Shown in pieces: positions 8,834 to 15,787 of a stretch of DNA of 64,000 nucleotides. Location of the stretch: the NCBI RefSeq assembly GCF_019550795.1, contig NZ_CP080545.1:5313501-5377500 (forward strand), read 5' to 3'. The DNA is from Paenibacillus sp. sptzw28 (GTDB taxonomy: Bacteria; Bacillota; Bacilli; Paenibacillales; Paenibacillaceae). Under the pieces are notes generated by a model. It was not told the DNA's origin and did no database searches. It saw only the letters and a program-made list of their open reading frames with translations. The position numbers and the translations under genes were made by a program. Position 1 is the stretch's first letter, and each line of letters starts with the position of its first letter.

Positions 8834-9739
8834 ATGACAAGAGAATATCGTTTATATCAGATTGATTCGTTTACCAAACACAAATTTACCGGAAACCCTG
8901 CCGGAGTCATTACGAATGCGGACGGTTTGACTGAAAGCGAAATGAAGAGTATCGCGCGAGAGCTTAATAATTCGGAAACAGCCTTTATTTTTTCCTCGAG
9001 CGATTCCCGATACGATGTTCATCTTCGCTTTTTTACTCCAACCACCGAGGTCCCTATCTGTGGACATGCGACTATAGCAGCGCACTATGCGAGGGCTGTT
9101 GAACAACAGCTGGGCACGACACGAGTGATGCATAAAACAGGGGCAGGCATTTTGCCGGTCGATATTATCAGGGAAGAAAACGATTATAAAATCATTATGA
9201 AGCAAGGTAAAATTGAGTTTGGCCCGTTCATTGAGGGAGAACACAGAGAAACTCTCTTGTCCGCTTTAAGGGTTACTGAAGAAGATTTATTGCCAAGCTG
9301 CCCGATACAAGTTGTTTCAACCGGCCATTCCAAGGTGATAGTCGGGATAAAGAGCAGCACGTTGTTAAACAGGCTCAAGCCCAATTATGGAGCACTTTCT
9401 CATCTGAGCAAACTTATTCAGTGTAATGGTTATTATATGTTCACGATGGATTCTACAGATGACGACATTCTGATCAAAGGACGGATGTTCGCTCCGGCTA
9501 TAGGGATAAACGAGGATCCGGTAACAGGAAATGCCAATGGCCCCTTAGGAGCTTACCTGGTTCATCATAATATAGTAAACCATGATGGAGATCGTTTCCG
9601 ATTTAAGGCTAAACAAGGGGAAGCCATTGAAAGAACCGGAATTGTGAAGGTGGAAGTGAAAATTGAACATGGAGAACCTGTTGAAGTGTACGTTTCAGGC
9701 GAAGCGGTAATTGTATTTCAATCAAAACTGACCATATGA
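8834..9739 (+). CDS. PhzF-family isomerase/epimerase-like protein
   Basis: A 301-residue cytoplasmic protein with the diaminopimelate epimerase-like double fold of PhzF. It starts YRLYQIDSFTKHKFTGNPAGV and has NNSETAFIF with the family's catalytic Glu region, then RFFTPTTEVPICGHATIA and, in the second half, EDPVTGNANGPLGAYL. PhzF enzymes act in phenazine synthesis or as small-molecule isomerases; the reaction here is unknown. The start lies just past the EamA stop with GGAGCG upstream. The gene is followed by a decayed SDR gene and terminator, so the ancestral operon may have been longer. Confidence 0.88.
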   Translation: MTREYRLYQIDSFTKHKFTGNPAGVITNADGLTESEMKSIARELNNSETAFIFSSSDSRYDVHLRFFTPTTEVPICGHATIAAHYARAVEQQLGTTRVMHKTGAGILPVDIIREENDYKIIMKQGKIEFGPFIEGEHRETLLSALRVTEEDLLPSCPIQVVSTGHSKVIVGIKSSTLLNRLKPNYGALSHLSKLIQCNGYYMFTMDSTDDDILIKGRMFAPAIGINEDPVTGNANGPLGAYLVHHNIVNHDGDRFRFKAKQGEAIERTGIVKVEVKIEHGEPVEVYVSGEAVIVFQSKLTI

Positions 9740-9765
9740 GCGACAGGAACGTGTAAATAATAGGA

Positions 9766-9956
9766 ATGACCGAAACAGAAATGAATACCAATTGGTTAAA
9801 AGAACCGGAGGTACGGAAATCTGCGATTAAAGATTCGGCTTTGGGTCGAGTGGGGCAAGTAGATTATATAGCTGATGCAGCGGCCATGCTGGCTTCACCC
9901 GACAACACTGGGTAACTGCCCAATTAATAGAGGCCAGCGGCGGGTTGAAGCTGTGA
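9766..9956 (+). pseudogene. C-terminal fragment of an SDR oxidoreductase, frameshifted
   Basis: From 9766 the frame reads TEMNTNWLKEPEVRKSA then ADAAAMLASPDN and stops at 9913-9915. Shifting frame at 9906 restores HWVTAQLIEASGGLKL and a stop at 9954-9956. This is the typical C-terminus of short-chain dehydrogenases (FLASPDSRWVTGQ-x-I-EASGG). Only the last 60 or so residues remain and one base appears to be lost, so it is a relic. It lies 26 nt after the PhzF gene. Confidence 0.75.
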
Positions 9957-9992
9957 TATTCTGATGCGGTATTGCGGATGGAAGTAATTCAG

Positions 9993-10019
9993 GAGCTGCA
10001 GAAAATGCGGCTCTTTTTT
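9993..10019 (+). terminator. Intrinsic terminator after the PhzF/SDR-relic region
   Basis: Stem GAGCTGCA / TGCGGCTC (8 bp, one G-T) around a GAAAA loop, followed by six T residues at 10014-10019. Confidence 0.8.
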
Positions 10020-10034
10020 GTGCAGCAATATTGT

Positions 10035-10056
10035 GCCTGCAAGGAGCAGGCTTTTT
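10035..10056 (+). terminator. Second hairpin with T-run
   Basis: GCCTGC / GCAGGC stem with AAGGA loop and TTTTT immediately after. It reinforces the preceding terminator and insulates the resistance gene's promoter that follows. Confidence 0.65.
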
Positions 10057-10068
10057 CCGTTTGACGAA

Positions 10069-10097
10069 TTGTCTATAGCTTTACCTCATGGTATATT
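10069..10097 (+). promoter_or_regulatory. Sigma-A-type promoter for the leader/adenylyltransferase transcript
   Basis: TTGTCT (10069-10074), a 17-nt spacer and TATATT (10092-10097). Predicted transcription start is near 10104, giving about 165 nt of leader before the resistance gene. Confidence 0.6.
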
Positions 10098-10140
10098 AAT
10101 GGAAATCCGAGCGAATCGTATAAGAAAGGGGAACACAATT

Positions 10141-10167
10141 GTGAAGAAAAAGCTGAATAAGTTATAA
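10141..10167 (+). CDS. Leader peptide ORF, eight codons (MKKKLNKL)
   Basis: GTG start at 10141 nine bases behind AAAGGGG (10125-10131), eight codons rich in lysine, TAA at 10165-10167. It lies in the 5' leader of the aminoglycoside adenylyltransferase gene, upstream of mutually exclusive stems. This is the layout of translation-attenuation leaders known from erm and cat genes. It may also be chance; conservation would decide. Confidence 0.45.
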   Translation: MKKKLNKL

Positions 10168-10209
10168 CCTGCTTGTCCGTCCGACGCTGGCACCTTTCTG
10201 ATTCGCGGA

Positions 10210-10258
10210 CCTCCTTGCGGTATTCTGAATCGTTATTCAAATAAATAGAATGCGGAGG
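10210..10258 (+). promoter_or_regulatory. Hairpin sequestering the ribosome binding site of the resistance gene
   Basis: CCTCC (10210-10214) and ATTCT (10222-10226) can pair with GGAGG (10254-10258) and AGAAT (10247-10251), hiding the SD of the gene at 10270. An alternative stem is possible between GTCCG (10175-10179, repeated at 10179-10183) and CGGAC (10206-10210). This alternative begins just after the leader ORF and competes for the same region. Confidence 0.5.
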
Positions 10259-10269
10259 ATGGAAAACGA

Positions 10270-11142
10270 ATGAGAACGGAAAAGGAAATGCTTGATTCTA
10301 TACTTGGTTTCGCAAAAAATGACGAGCGGATTCGGGCGGTAATATTGAACGGCTCGCGCGCCAACCCAAATGCACCCCGTGATATTTTCCAGGATTACGA
10401 CATCGTATATATCGTTAACTCGGTTGATGCTTTTGTTCGCGACCGGAGCTGGATCTCGGGCAGCTTTGGAGAATTGATCATCATGCAAACTCCAGATGAA
10501 ATGGATGGGCCGGATCCGGATGATACCGGTAAATTCACCTTCCTGATGTTGTTCAATGACGGCAATCGTATTGATCTTACTCTATTTCCACAGCACAATA
10601 TTGCCAAATTGGATCCGGAATGCTCAAGTCTTCTGCTGCTCGACAAAGACGGCACGGCAGGCCCGCTGCCACCGGCAAGCGACAAAGATTATATAACCTT
10701 ACCCCCTTCCGAGCAGCAATTTGCCAATTGCTGCAATGAATTTTGGTGGGTAAGCACTTACATTGCTAAGGGCTTATGGCGCAGGGAACTTCCCTATGCG
10801 AAGTTCATGTATGACGGCCCTGTGCGGAATATGCTTACCCTGATGCTGAAATGGCATATCGGAATAAGGACGGACTTTGTCGTCGATCCCGGCAAGTTGG
10901 GAAAATATTTCGAGAAACATCTTGAACCCGGGCATTGGACGGCATTCGTTAATACTTACCCGGACGGAGAATACGAGAACATCTGGGATGGGCTTGCTGC
11001 AATGTGCGAACTTTTCAGAGTTGTTGCGATGGAGGTAGCGGAACATTACGTCTACCGTTACCCGGCTCTGGATGATGAGCGGGTTACAGCTTATCTGCAG
11101 CATGTAAGAAATCTCCCCAAGGATGCGGACCGCATCTATTGA
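10270..11142 (+). CDS. Aminoglycoside 6-adenylyltransferase (AadK/ANT(6)-like)
   Basis: A 290-residue cytoplasmic nucleotidyltransferase. The polymerase-beta-like catalytic motif appears as ILNGSRANPNAP followed by FQDYDIVYIV with the metal-binding Asp pair. The family hallmarks MQTPDEMDGPDP and RIDLTLFP follow, and the helical C-terminal half has WWVSTYIAKGLWRRELPYAK. Length equals AadK/ANT(6) enzymes that AMP-modify streptomycin. GCGGAGGAT lies 11 nt before the ATG. It stands alone between terminators, with its own promoter and an apparently regulated leader. Chromosomal aadK-type genes are intrinsic in bacilli. Confidence 0.9.
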   Translation: MRTEKEMLDSILGFAKNDERIRAVILNGSRANPNAPRDIFQDYDIVYIVNSVDAFVRDRSWISGSFGELIIMQTPDEMDGPDPDDTGKFTFLMLFNDGNRIDLTLFPQHNIAKLDPECSSLLLLDKDGTAGPLPPASDKDYITLPPSEQQFANCCNEFWWVSTYIAKGLWRRELPYAKFMYDGPVRNMLTLMLKWHIGIRTDFVVDPGKLGKYFEKHLEPGHWTAFVNTYPDGEYENIWDGLAAMCELFRVVAMEVAEHYVYRYPALDDERVTAYLQHVRNLPKDADRIY

Positions 11143-11158
11143 TAGAAAACCCGAATTG

Positions 11159-11195
11159 ACGAAGCAGGCTGCCGGCTGGCAGCCTGCTTCGTTCT
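11159..11195. terminator. Strong 15-bp hairpin after the adenylyltransferase gene
   Basis: Perfect 15-bp stem starting ACGAAGCAGG (11159-11173) paired with 11178-11192 around a GGCT loop, followed by TCT. The T tract is short, but the stem is very stable. Confidence 0.7.
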
Positions 11196-11386
11196 GTCCG
11201 GACATAGTACTTTGGGTCCTCCCTAACGCGGTAAGTCCCAAGAGCATTACTATGGACGCAAATATGTCGGAATAAAAAGGAAATTCATGCCTCCCCGCGA
11301 ATTCTCTAAAAACATTGTTATCAAATCGGCGAATTGCTGTCGGCATGCTCGGCTTCTCGGCCACCAATGGGAGGAACACTCAAGCC

Positions 11387-12010
11387 ATGAAGCAAAAAAC
11401 GGTCATTTTAGCCGCGTTATTTTTATCGACAGGGGCTTCGCTGCTGGTCTTTATTTTTTCTGGAATTTCTATGCTGTACACATTGATCGGTATTCTGATA
11501 TTGGCATTTATTGTTGGAGGTATGATTTGGAGAAAATTGCCGCCCGAGAAGCGTGCGGAATTGAAGCGGCTGATCGGTTACGGGACGATAGCGGGCTTCC
11601 TGGCTACATGCCTTTACGATCTTTCCCGTTTTCTGTTAATTAAAGTAACAGGTATTCAATTCTGGCCGTTCGATATCTTCGGGATATTCGGCAAAGCGCT
11701 CGTCGGCGCGCAAGCGACCGGTCTATGGGTCAGCATTCTTGGGGCAGTGTTCCATATCGCCAACGGCACTGCCTTCGGGGTTGCTTATACGGCTTCATTC
11801 GGGCGCAGGGGCATCCCGGGCGGTCTGATCTGGGCGATGATCCTTGAACTTGCGATGGTTACCGTATATCCGGGCTGGCTTGACTTGAAAGCGCTGGACG
11901 AGCTAATTTCGGTTTCCGTAGTCGGTCACTTCGTATATGGGATCGTGCTTGGGTATACGGCAAGGAAACTAATCGTCAGAAGGGAGTCGGCGCGCCATGT
12001 CTCAGCCTAA
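11387..12010 (+). CDS. Multi-pass membrane protein, first gene of a putative toxin cassette
   Basis: A 207-residue hydrophobic protein with about six transmembrane segments: two at residues 5-45, others around GTIAGFLATCLYDL, VSILGAVFHIANGTAFGVAY, GLIWAMILELAMVTVYP and VVGHFVYGIVLGYTA. The G-x-x-AG-x-x-A-T start of the third segment resembles poorly characterised DUF6789/DUF1440-like membrane proteins. A function cannot be assigned. The ATG at 11387 follows GGGAGG by 12 nt and begins a proper hydrophobic N-terminus; the open frame upstream of it is not typical protein. It overlaps the next gene by 14 nt, so the two are probably translated together. Confidence 0.7.
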   Translation: MKQKTVILAALFLSTGASLLVFIFSGISMLYTLIGILILAFIVGGMIWRKLPPEKRAELKRLIGYGTIAGFLATCLYDLSRFLLIKVTGIQFWPFDIFGIFGKALVGAQATGLWVSILGAVFHIANGTAFGVAYTASFGRRGIPGGLIWAMILELAMVTVYPGWLDLKALDELISVSVVGHFVYGIVLGYTARKLIVRRESARHVSA

Positions 12011-13178
12011 GCCTGTACTTCAATGGTTTGTGCGTCTATGGTGGGTGCAGGCGCCTTTTCGCGCAAGCCGTTTGTCCGGCAAGCTTCCGTTCACGTTCCT
12101 GGACGGCCTCTATATGGCTGCTTGGCCGGCAGCTGCCGCTTGGGCCCCAGTGCTGTCGCTGCTCAGCGGTCTTGCGATCGGGTGGTGGCATCCGGGTTTC
12201 GAAAGCGTGTTCAGCGAATCGCTCGTCGTGCTGATGATTTGTGCCATTGTGGGGATAAGCAGCGCGAATCTGGGCCTGCTCTTTATCGTTGGCTTTATCT
12301 TCGGTGATTTTTTTCTGTATCACACAAGCTGGACGGAGGTTGGATGGCGGCGGGACGAAGGATTTTTTAAGCATGTAATAAAGGTACGGATTCCGCTTCT
12401 GATCGAGTACGGTCTTTTGTATATTTTGATGGTCAAAATCCCGATGGTCACCAAGGCGCTGACCGCGCAGCTCAGATTTCCTTTCCTGCCTTTGAAAACC
12501 GGTTTCAACATTGCGGCGGTACTGTATACGCTGATTACCGCGGTGCTTGTCTATTTCTGGACGCAGACCGTGCCCGTTCTGATAAGGCCGGTATTTACCT
12601 GGGTTTCATCCAGCCCCCCGCCGCAGGCTACCGTTCCTCTTCAGCAGTACGAGTGGGTCGTTATCTTCGTTGCGGTCGTTACCGCCGCCGTTCGAATGCT
12701 GCTGCAGGGCATGACGGCGTTTCGCAGCGAGGTCGGGTTGCCGCTGGATGAACTCGAGCGGGAGCTGCGGGAGCTCCCACCTGTCAAACCGCTGGGAGAC
12801 CAGATAAATCCGTGGTTTTCCGCAGCCGCCGCTTCGCTGTGGTCCTCACTGATGATTGCCGGAGTCTACAAATCCTGGATCGATCCTGTACTTATCGGGG
12901 CACTGATTCTCGTAATGCTGGCGATGCGCAAACAATTAATTCCTCTGCCGATGGGAGTCTGGGCCAAGTGGATGGATAAGATTCCGCTGCTCGTCCGATT
13001 GATTATCGGTTTCATTCTTATTAAAATCATTGCTTCGGCGCTATTGGAAAATATGATGCGCGCCACGGATACATTCCGGCCGCTGCTTCTGATGACCGCT
13101 CTTTCGATGCTGATTATATTCCTGCTGACTCCCCAGCTTCCGGCTGTGCAGCCGAAGGAAGGTGAACTGTCAAAATGA
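11997..13178 (+). CDS. Polytopic membrane protein of unknown function in the toxin cassette
   Basis: A 393-residue protein with roughly ten hydrophobic helices. After a basic amphipathic N-terminus (WFVRLWWVQAPFRASRL) come helices around residues 35-60, 75-110, 135-160, 175-200, 220-240 and five in the last 130 residues. A Ser-Pro-rich loop (SSSPPPQAT) sits in the middle, and an ERELRELPPVKPLGDQ segment precedes the final helical bundle. I do not recognise the family. It overlaps the gene before it by 14 nt and the secreted toxin-like gene after it by 4 nt, so an accessory role in exporting or processing that protein is plausible but inferred only from gene order. Confidence 0.75.
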   Translation: MSQPKPVLQWFVRLWWVQAPFRASRLSGKLPFTFLDGLYMAAWPAAAAWAPVLSLLSGLAIGWWHPGFESVFSESLVVLMICAIVGISSANLGLLFIVGFIFGDFFLYHTSWTEVGWRRDEGFFKHVIKVRIPLLIEYGLLYILMVKIPMVTKALTAQLRFPFLPLKTGFNIAAVLYTLITAVLVYFWTQTVPVLIRPVFTWVSSSPPPQATVPLQQYEWVVIFVAVVTAAVRMLLQGMTAFRSEVGLPLDELERELRELPPVKPLGDQINPWFSAAAASLWSSLMIAGVYKSWIDPVLIGALILVMLAMRKQLIPLPMGVWAKWMDKIPLLVRLIIGFILIKIIASALLENMMRATDTFRPLLLMTALSMLIIFLLTPQLPAVQPKEGELSK

Positions 13179-14347
13179 AACGTTATTTTCCTGTTTGGGC
13201 GCTGCTCGGATTTGTTCTGTTGTTGTTTGCGTTCCCGGACGTCGCGCTGGCTGATAATTGCGGAAGCCTGACCGATTGCTTCAGTACGCAGAGAGCCGCC
13301 GTCGCCGCAACCGTAGGCTTGGGAATATTTGCAGTCATCCTGAGTATCGGGCTTGATTTTATCCCCGTCGTCGGACAGGTGAAGGGCGTTATAGAGGCCG
13401 TCACGGGCAGAGACATGATTACCGGAGAAAAGCTCGAAACCTGGGAGCGGGCGATGAACCTCGTTCCGTTCGGCGCAGTAGGCAAAGTGGGCAAACTCGG
13501 CGATATATTGGATGCCGGCGGAGACCTCGGCAAAGGGCTGCGCCATACCGACGATATTGACGAATTAGTCGATGCCGGAAGAGTCGGCCGAGCCGATACC
13601 CCTACCGGCGGTTTGCCGGGAGACATCGGCGGAAAGGGCTCCGGCCACCCTCGCGGGGGCGGCAGGGCTGACGATAGTATCGGCGGCGGGAGCGGCGGGC
13701 GTGACACTGATGCCGGCAGCGGCCCAGGCCGTTCGCACGATGATGCAGCCGATCGCCCTCCTGCCGGCAATGATCCTGCCGGTTCCGGGGGCAGTGGAGG
13801 CTCCAAACCGCCGCGCGATAATGGCGGCGGTCATGGCAACCGCGGCGATGATGGCGACGGGCCCGATAATCCGAAAGACGACGGCGGCTCCGGCCGTGAC
13901 GGAGACGGAGATGGCGATAAATCGAGCGATGCCGGGAAAGATAATGCGGCTGACGAAGCGGCGAAGAGAGAGCAGGAACGGCTGAAACAGGAGATGAGGG
14001 ATAGTCCAAGCAGCGACAGATGGGGTACACTTGATGACGGAACCAATCAAGGGGTCAAGCATTTTGCCGATTATTGGGAGAGGTATCCCGAACGGATTCC
14101 CTCCCTTGCCACAAGGCTCGGGGTGGATCCGGCAGATTTTGAGAATACGGTTGAAGGCTTCAAGAACTTCACCGCTCAGGCCGAAAGAGTTGCATCCAGT
14201 GATATGGTGAGGGAAGTAAACGGCAAAACGATTCACTATTTGGAGGGCGCAGCAAATCCCAAAAAAGGTATTGTCGTTATCATTAAAGACGGTAAGTTTC
14301 AATCCATGATGCCGAGCGATCCCAAGTCTTTTAACAAATTACAATAA
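13175..14347 (+). CDS. Secreted polymorphic-toxin-like protein (PT-TG-like segment, Gly/Asp linker, C-terminal toxin-like domain)
   Basis: 390 residues. A signal peptide (residues 1-26, ending DVALA) is followed by a short Cys-containing stretch and a hydrophobic segment (41-60). Residues 61-100 read DFIPVVGQVKGVIEAVTGRD then AMNLVPFG, the pre-toxin 'TG' pattern seen just upstream of toxin modules. Residues 141-260 form an extremely Gly/Asp-rich, disordered linker. The C-terminal domain (about 285-390) starts HFADYWERYPERIPSLATRL and ends with NGKTIHYLEG and GIVVIIKDGKFQSMMP. This ending resembles BECR-fold RNase toxins (colicin D/E5, RelE-like); that is inference. It is coupled to a membrane gene upstream (4-nt overlap) and has a probable immunity gene 13 nt downstream. 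Confidence 0.7.
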   Translation: MKRYFPVWALLGFVLLLFAFPDVALADNCGSLTDCFSTQRAAVAATVGLGIFAVILSIGLDFIPVVGQVKGVIEAVTGRDMITGEKLETWERAMNLVPFGAVGKVGKLGDILDAGGDLGKGLRHTDDIDELVDAGRVGRADTPTGGLPGDIGGKGSGHPRGGGRADDSIGGGSGGRDTDAGSGPGRSHDDAADRPPAGNDPAGSGGSGGSKPPRDNGGGHGNRGDDGDGPDNPKDDGGSGRDGDGDGDKSSDAGKDNAADEAAKREQERLKQEMRDSPSSDRWGTLDDGTNQGVKHFADYWERYPERIPSLATRLGVDPADFENTVEGFKNFTAQAERVASSDMVREVNGKTIHYLEGAANPKKGIVVIIKDGKFQSMMPSDPKSFNKLQ

Positions 14348-14360
14348 AGGGTGTTGAACA

Positions 14361-14795
14361 ATGCAGCTTGTCGAGATCAAAGCCTTAACCGCCGACGGAT
14401 ACGAGAGAACGGCTCATGTCTTCCTCATCGATTTAGACAAATCCGTATGGTGCCATTTCATTCAACATGACGAGTATCTGGAAGCCGGACAAGAATCGGT
14501 CAAGCTCAAAACCGGAGATCGAGTCGAGGGCTCCTTCAGCATTCAGCTTGTAAACGGCTATACACTGCAGGGCGATGCCGAGGCTCCCGGATTTAAGCAG
14601 CCTATTGAAGAGTCATCTCATATCGTCGCTGTGTGCGAGGTCCGGGAAATAATTGACGAGTATTCGTGCCTGTGCGATATCGGGTTATTGGGAGAAGAGG
14701 TTACTGTGGAGTTTGAAGATTCGGTCACGGTCGAACCGGGAGCCATTATCACAATTCGCGGCAGCCTCGAGTTCGATCCGGAACCGGCAAGCTAG
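14361..14795 (+). CDS. Candidate immunity protein for the upstream toxin-like protein
   Basis: A 144-residue acidic soluble protein of beta-rich character (LVEIKALTADGYERTAHVFLI, DRVEGSFSIQLVNGYTL, VTVEFEDSVTVEPGAIITIRG). There is no signal peptide or membrane segment, and I do not recognise the family. AAAGGG lies nine bases before the ATG. Its position 13 nt after a secreted toxin-like gene, its small size and its acidity fit an immunity protein that neutralises the toxin in the cytoplasm. It ends 3 nt from the convergent LysR gene. Function is inferred from context only. Confidence 0.6.
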   Translation: MQLVEIKALTADGYERTAHVFLIDLDKSVWCHFIQHDEYLEAGQESVKLKTGDRVEGSFSIQLVNGYTLQGDAEAPGFKQPIEESSHIVAVCEVREIIDEYSCLCDIGLLGEEVTVEFEDSVTVEPGAIITIRGSLEFDPEPAS

Positions 14796-14798
14796 ATG

Positions 14799-15677
14799 TT
14801 ACAGCCTGCTCATGCGGTGTTTCAAATACTGCAGAAATGTCTGGCTGGCCTTGGATAAATAGGTGTTCCGGTTTATTCCCGCCCCCATATGCAAAAAGAT
14901 CGGCGGATCGAGGGAAACCGGCTTAATCAGCGGATCGGAGGAGGCAACCATACGCAAGAACAGCGTGCTGCCTATTCCTTCCGCGACAAGGGAGCGGATA
15001 AGACTGAGCTGGTTCGTGGAGAACGTAATATTAGGCGTGATATTTGCCTCACGGCTCGCTTCCAGAATCAGCTTGCGCTGATAATAGCCTTCTTTAAACA
15101 AAATCAAGGGCTCACACAGCATCTCCCCGAGCGATACGGATGTTCTGTCTGCCAGGGGATGCTCCTTCGGAAAGCAGGCAACCATCTCCTCCTTGAGCAC
15201 CGGAATGAAATCAATCTCCGGACCCGCCTCATCAGCGGTAATGATCCCCAAATCCACCACTTTGCGTTCAATCAGCTTGCAGACCTGCAGCGTCCCTTCC
15301 TCCACCACGCTAATGTGCAGGGCTGGATACATTTTTTTGAATTCCTTTATAATTTGCGGAAAATAAAAGCTCCCGAACATGGAAGGCAGGCCAATGCGTA
15401 TTTCGCCTCGCTCTAGTCCGCGCAGCTCTTCCATTTCCTTGCTCGCTTCTTCAATCGCGCCGAGAATGAAGCGTGCGTGCCTCAGCAGCACTCTGCCTTC
15501 CGGTGTTAAAGTGACCGTTCTCTCGGACCGGTCGAATAGGGTAAGCTGCAGCTCCTCCTCCAGCTTCTGAATCGATTTGCTGATGGCCGGCTGCGCCACC
15601 ATTAATTGTTCGGCGGCACGGGTAAAGCTGCCTGCCAATGCCGTCTCCATAAAATACTTCAGCTTTCGGCTGTCCAT
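14799..15677 (-). CDS. LysR-family transcriptional regulator (MFS partner)
   Basis: About 292 residues with the LysR winged HTH (FMETALAGSFTRAAEQL then VAQPAISKSIQKLEEEL) and a substrate-binding-like effector domain starting GEIRIGLPSMFGSFYFP. MDSRKLKYF is the usual LysR beginning, so I placed the start at 15677. TTG, ATG and GTG codons up to 15695 are possible, and no clear ribosome binding site decides between them. It is divergent from an MFS transporter and resembles regulators of YnfM-type exporters. Confidence 0.85.
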   Translation of the reverse strand: MDSRKLKYFMETALAGSFTRAAEQLMVAQPAISKSIQKLEEELQLTLFDRSERTVTLTPEGRVLLRHARFILGAIEEASKEMEELRGLERGEIRIGLPSMFGSFYFPQIIKEFKKMYPALHISVVEEGTLQVCKLIERKVVDLGIITADEAGPEIDFIPVLKEEMVACFPKEHPLADRTSVSLGEMLCEPLILFKEGYYQRKLILEASREANITPNITFSTNQLSLIRSLVAEGIGSTLFLRMVASSDPLIKPVSLDPPIFLHMGAGINRNTYLSKASQTFLQYLKHRMSRL

Positions 15678-15733
15678 ACCTCTCACCATTCCCAAAAGTT
15701 ATCTATACGATGATTTATATGTCTTTTATTAAT

Positions 15734-15753
15734 TGATATGGCCTATGGTATCA
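15734..15753. promoter_or_regulatory. LysR-type dyad between LysR and MFS genes
   Basis: TGATA (15734-15738) and TATCA (15749-15753) form an inverted repeat with a 10-nt spacer in the divergent promoter region, 35 nt before the MFS start. The T-N-A dyad form is typical of LysR sites. Candidate only. Confidence 0.4.
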
Positions 15754-15787
15754 TCAGTTCTAACTTGATGTAAAGGGAGAATGCAAG

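Noticed and set aside
10259..10273. Tiny ORF ATG-GAA-AAC-GAA-TGA overlapping the adenylyltransferase start
   Set aside because: Its ATG directly touches the GGAGG, leaving no room for initiation; probably coincidental.
13183..14302. Long open frames on the minus strand and other frames across the toxin-like gene
   Set aside because: They mirror the GC-rich Gly/Asp linker coding sequence; their translations are low-complexity Ala/Pro/Arg/Ile runs with no start context.
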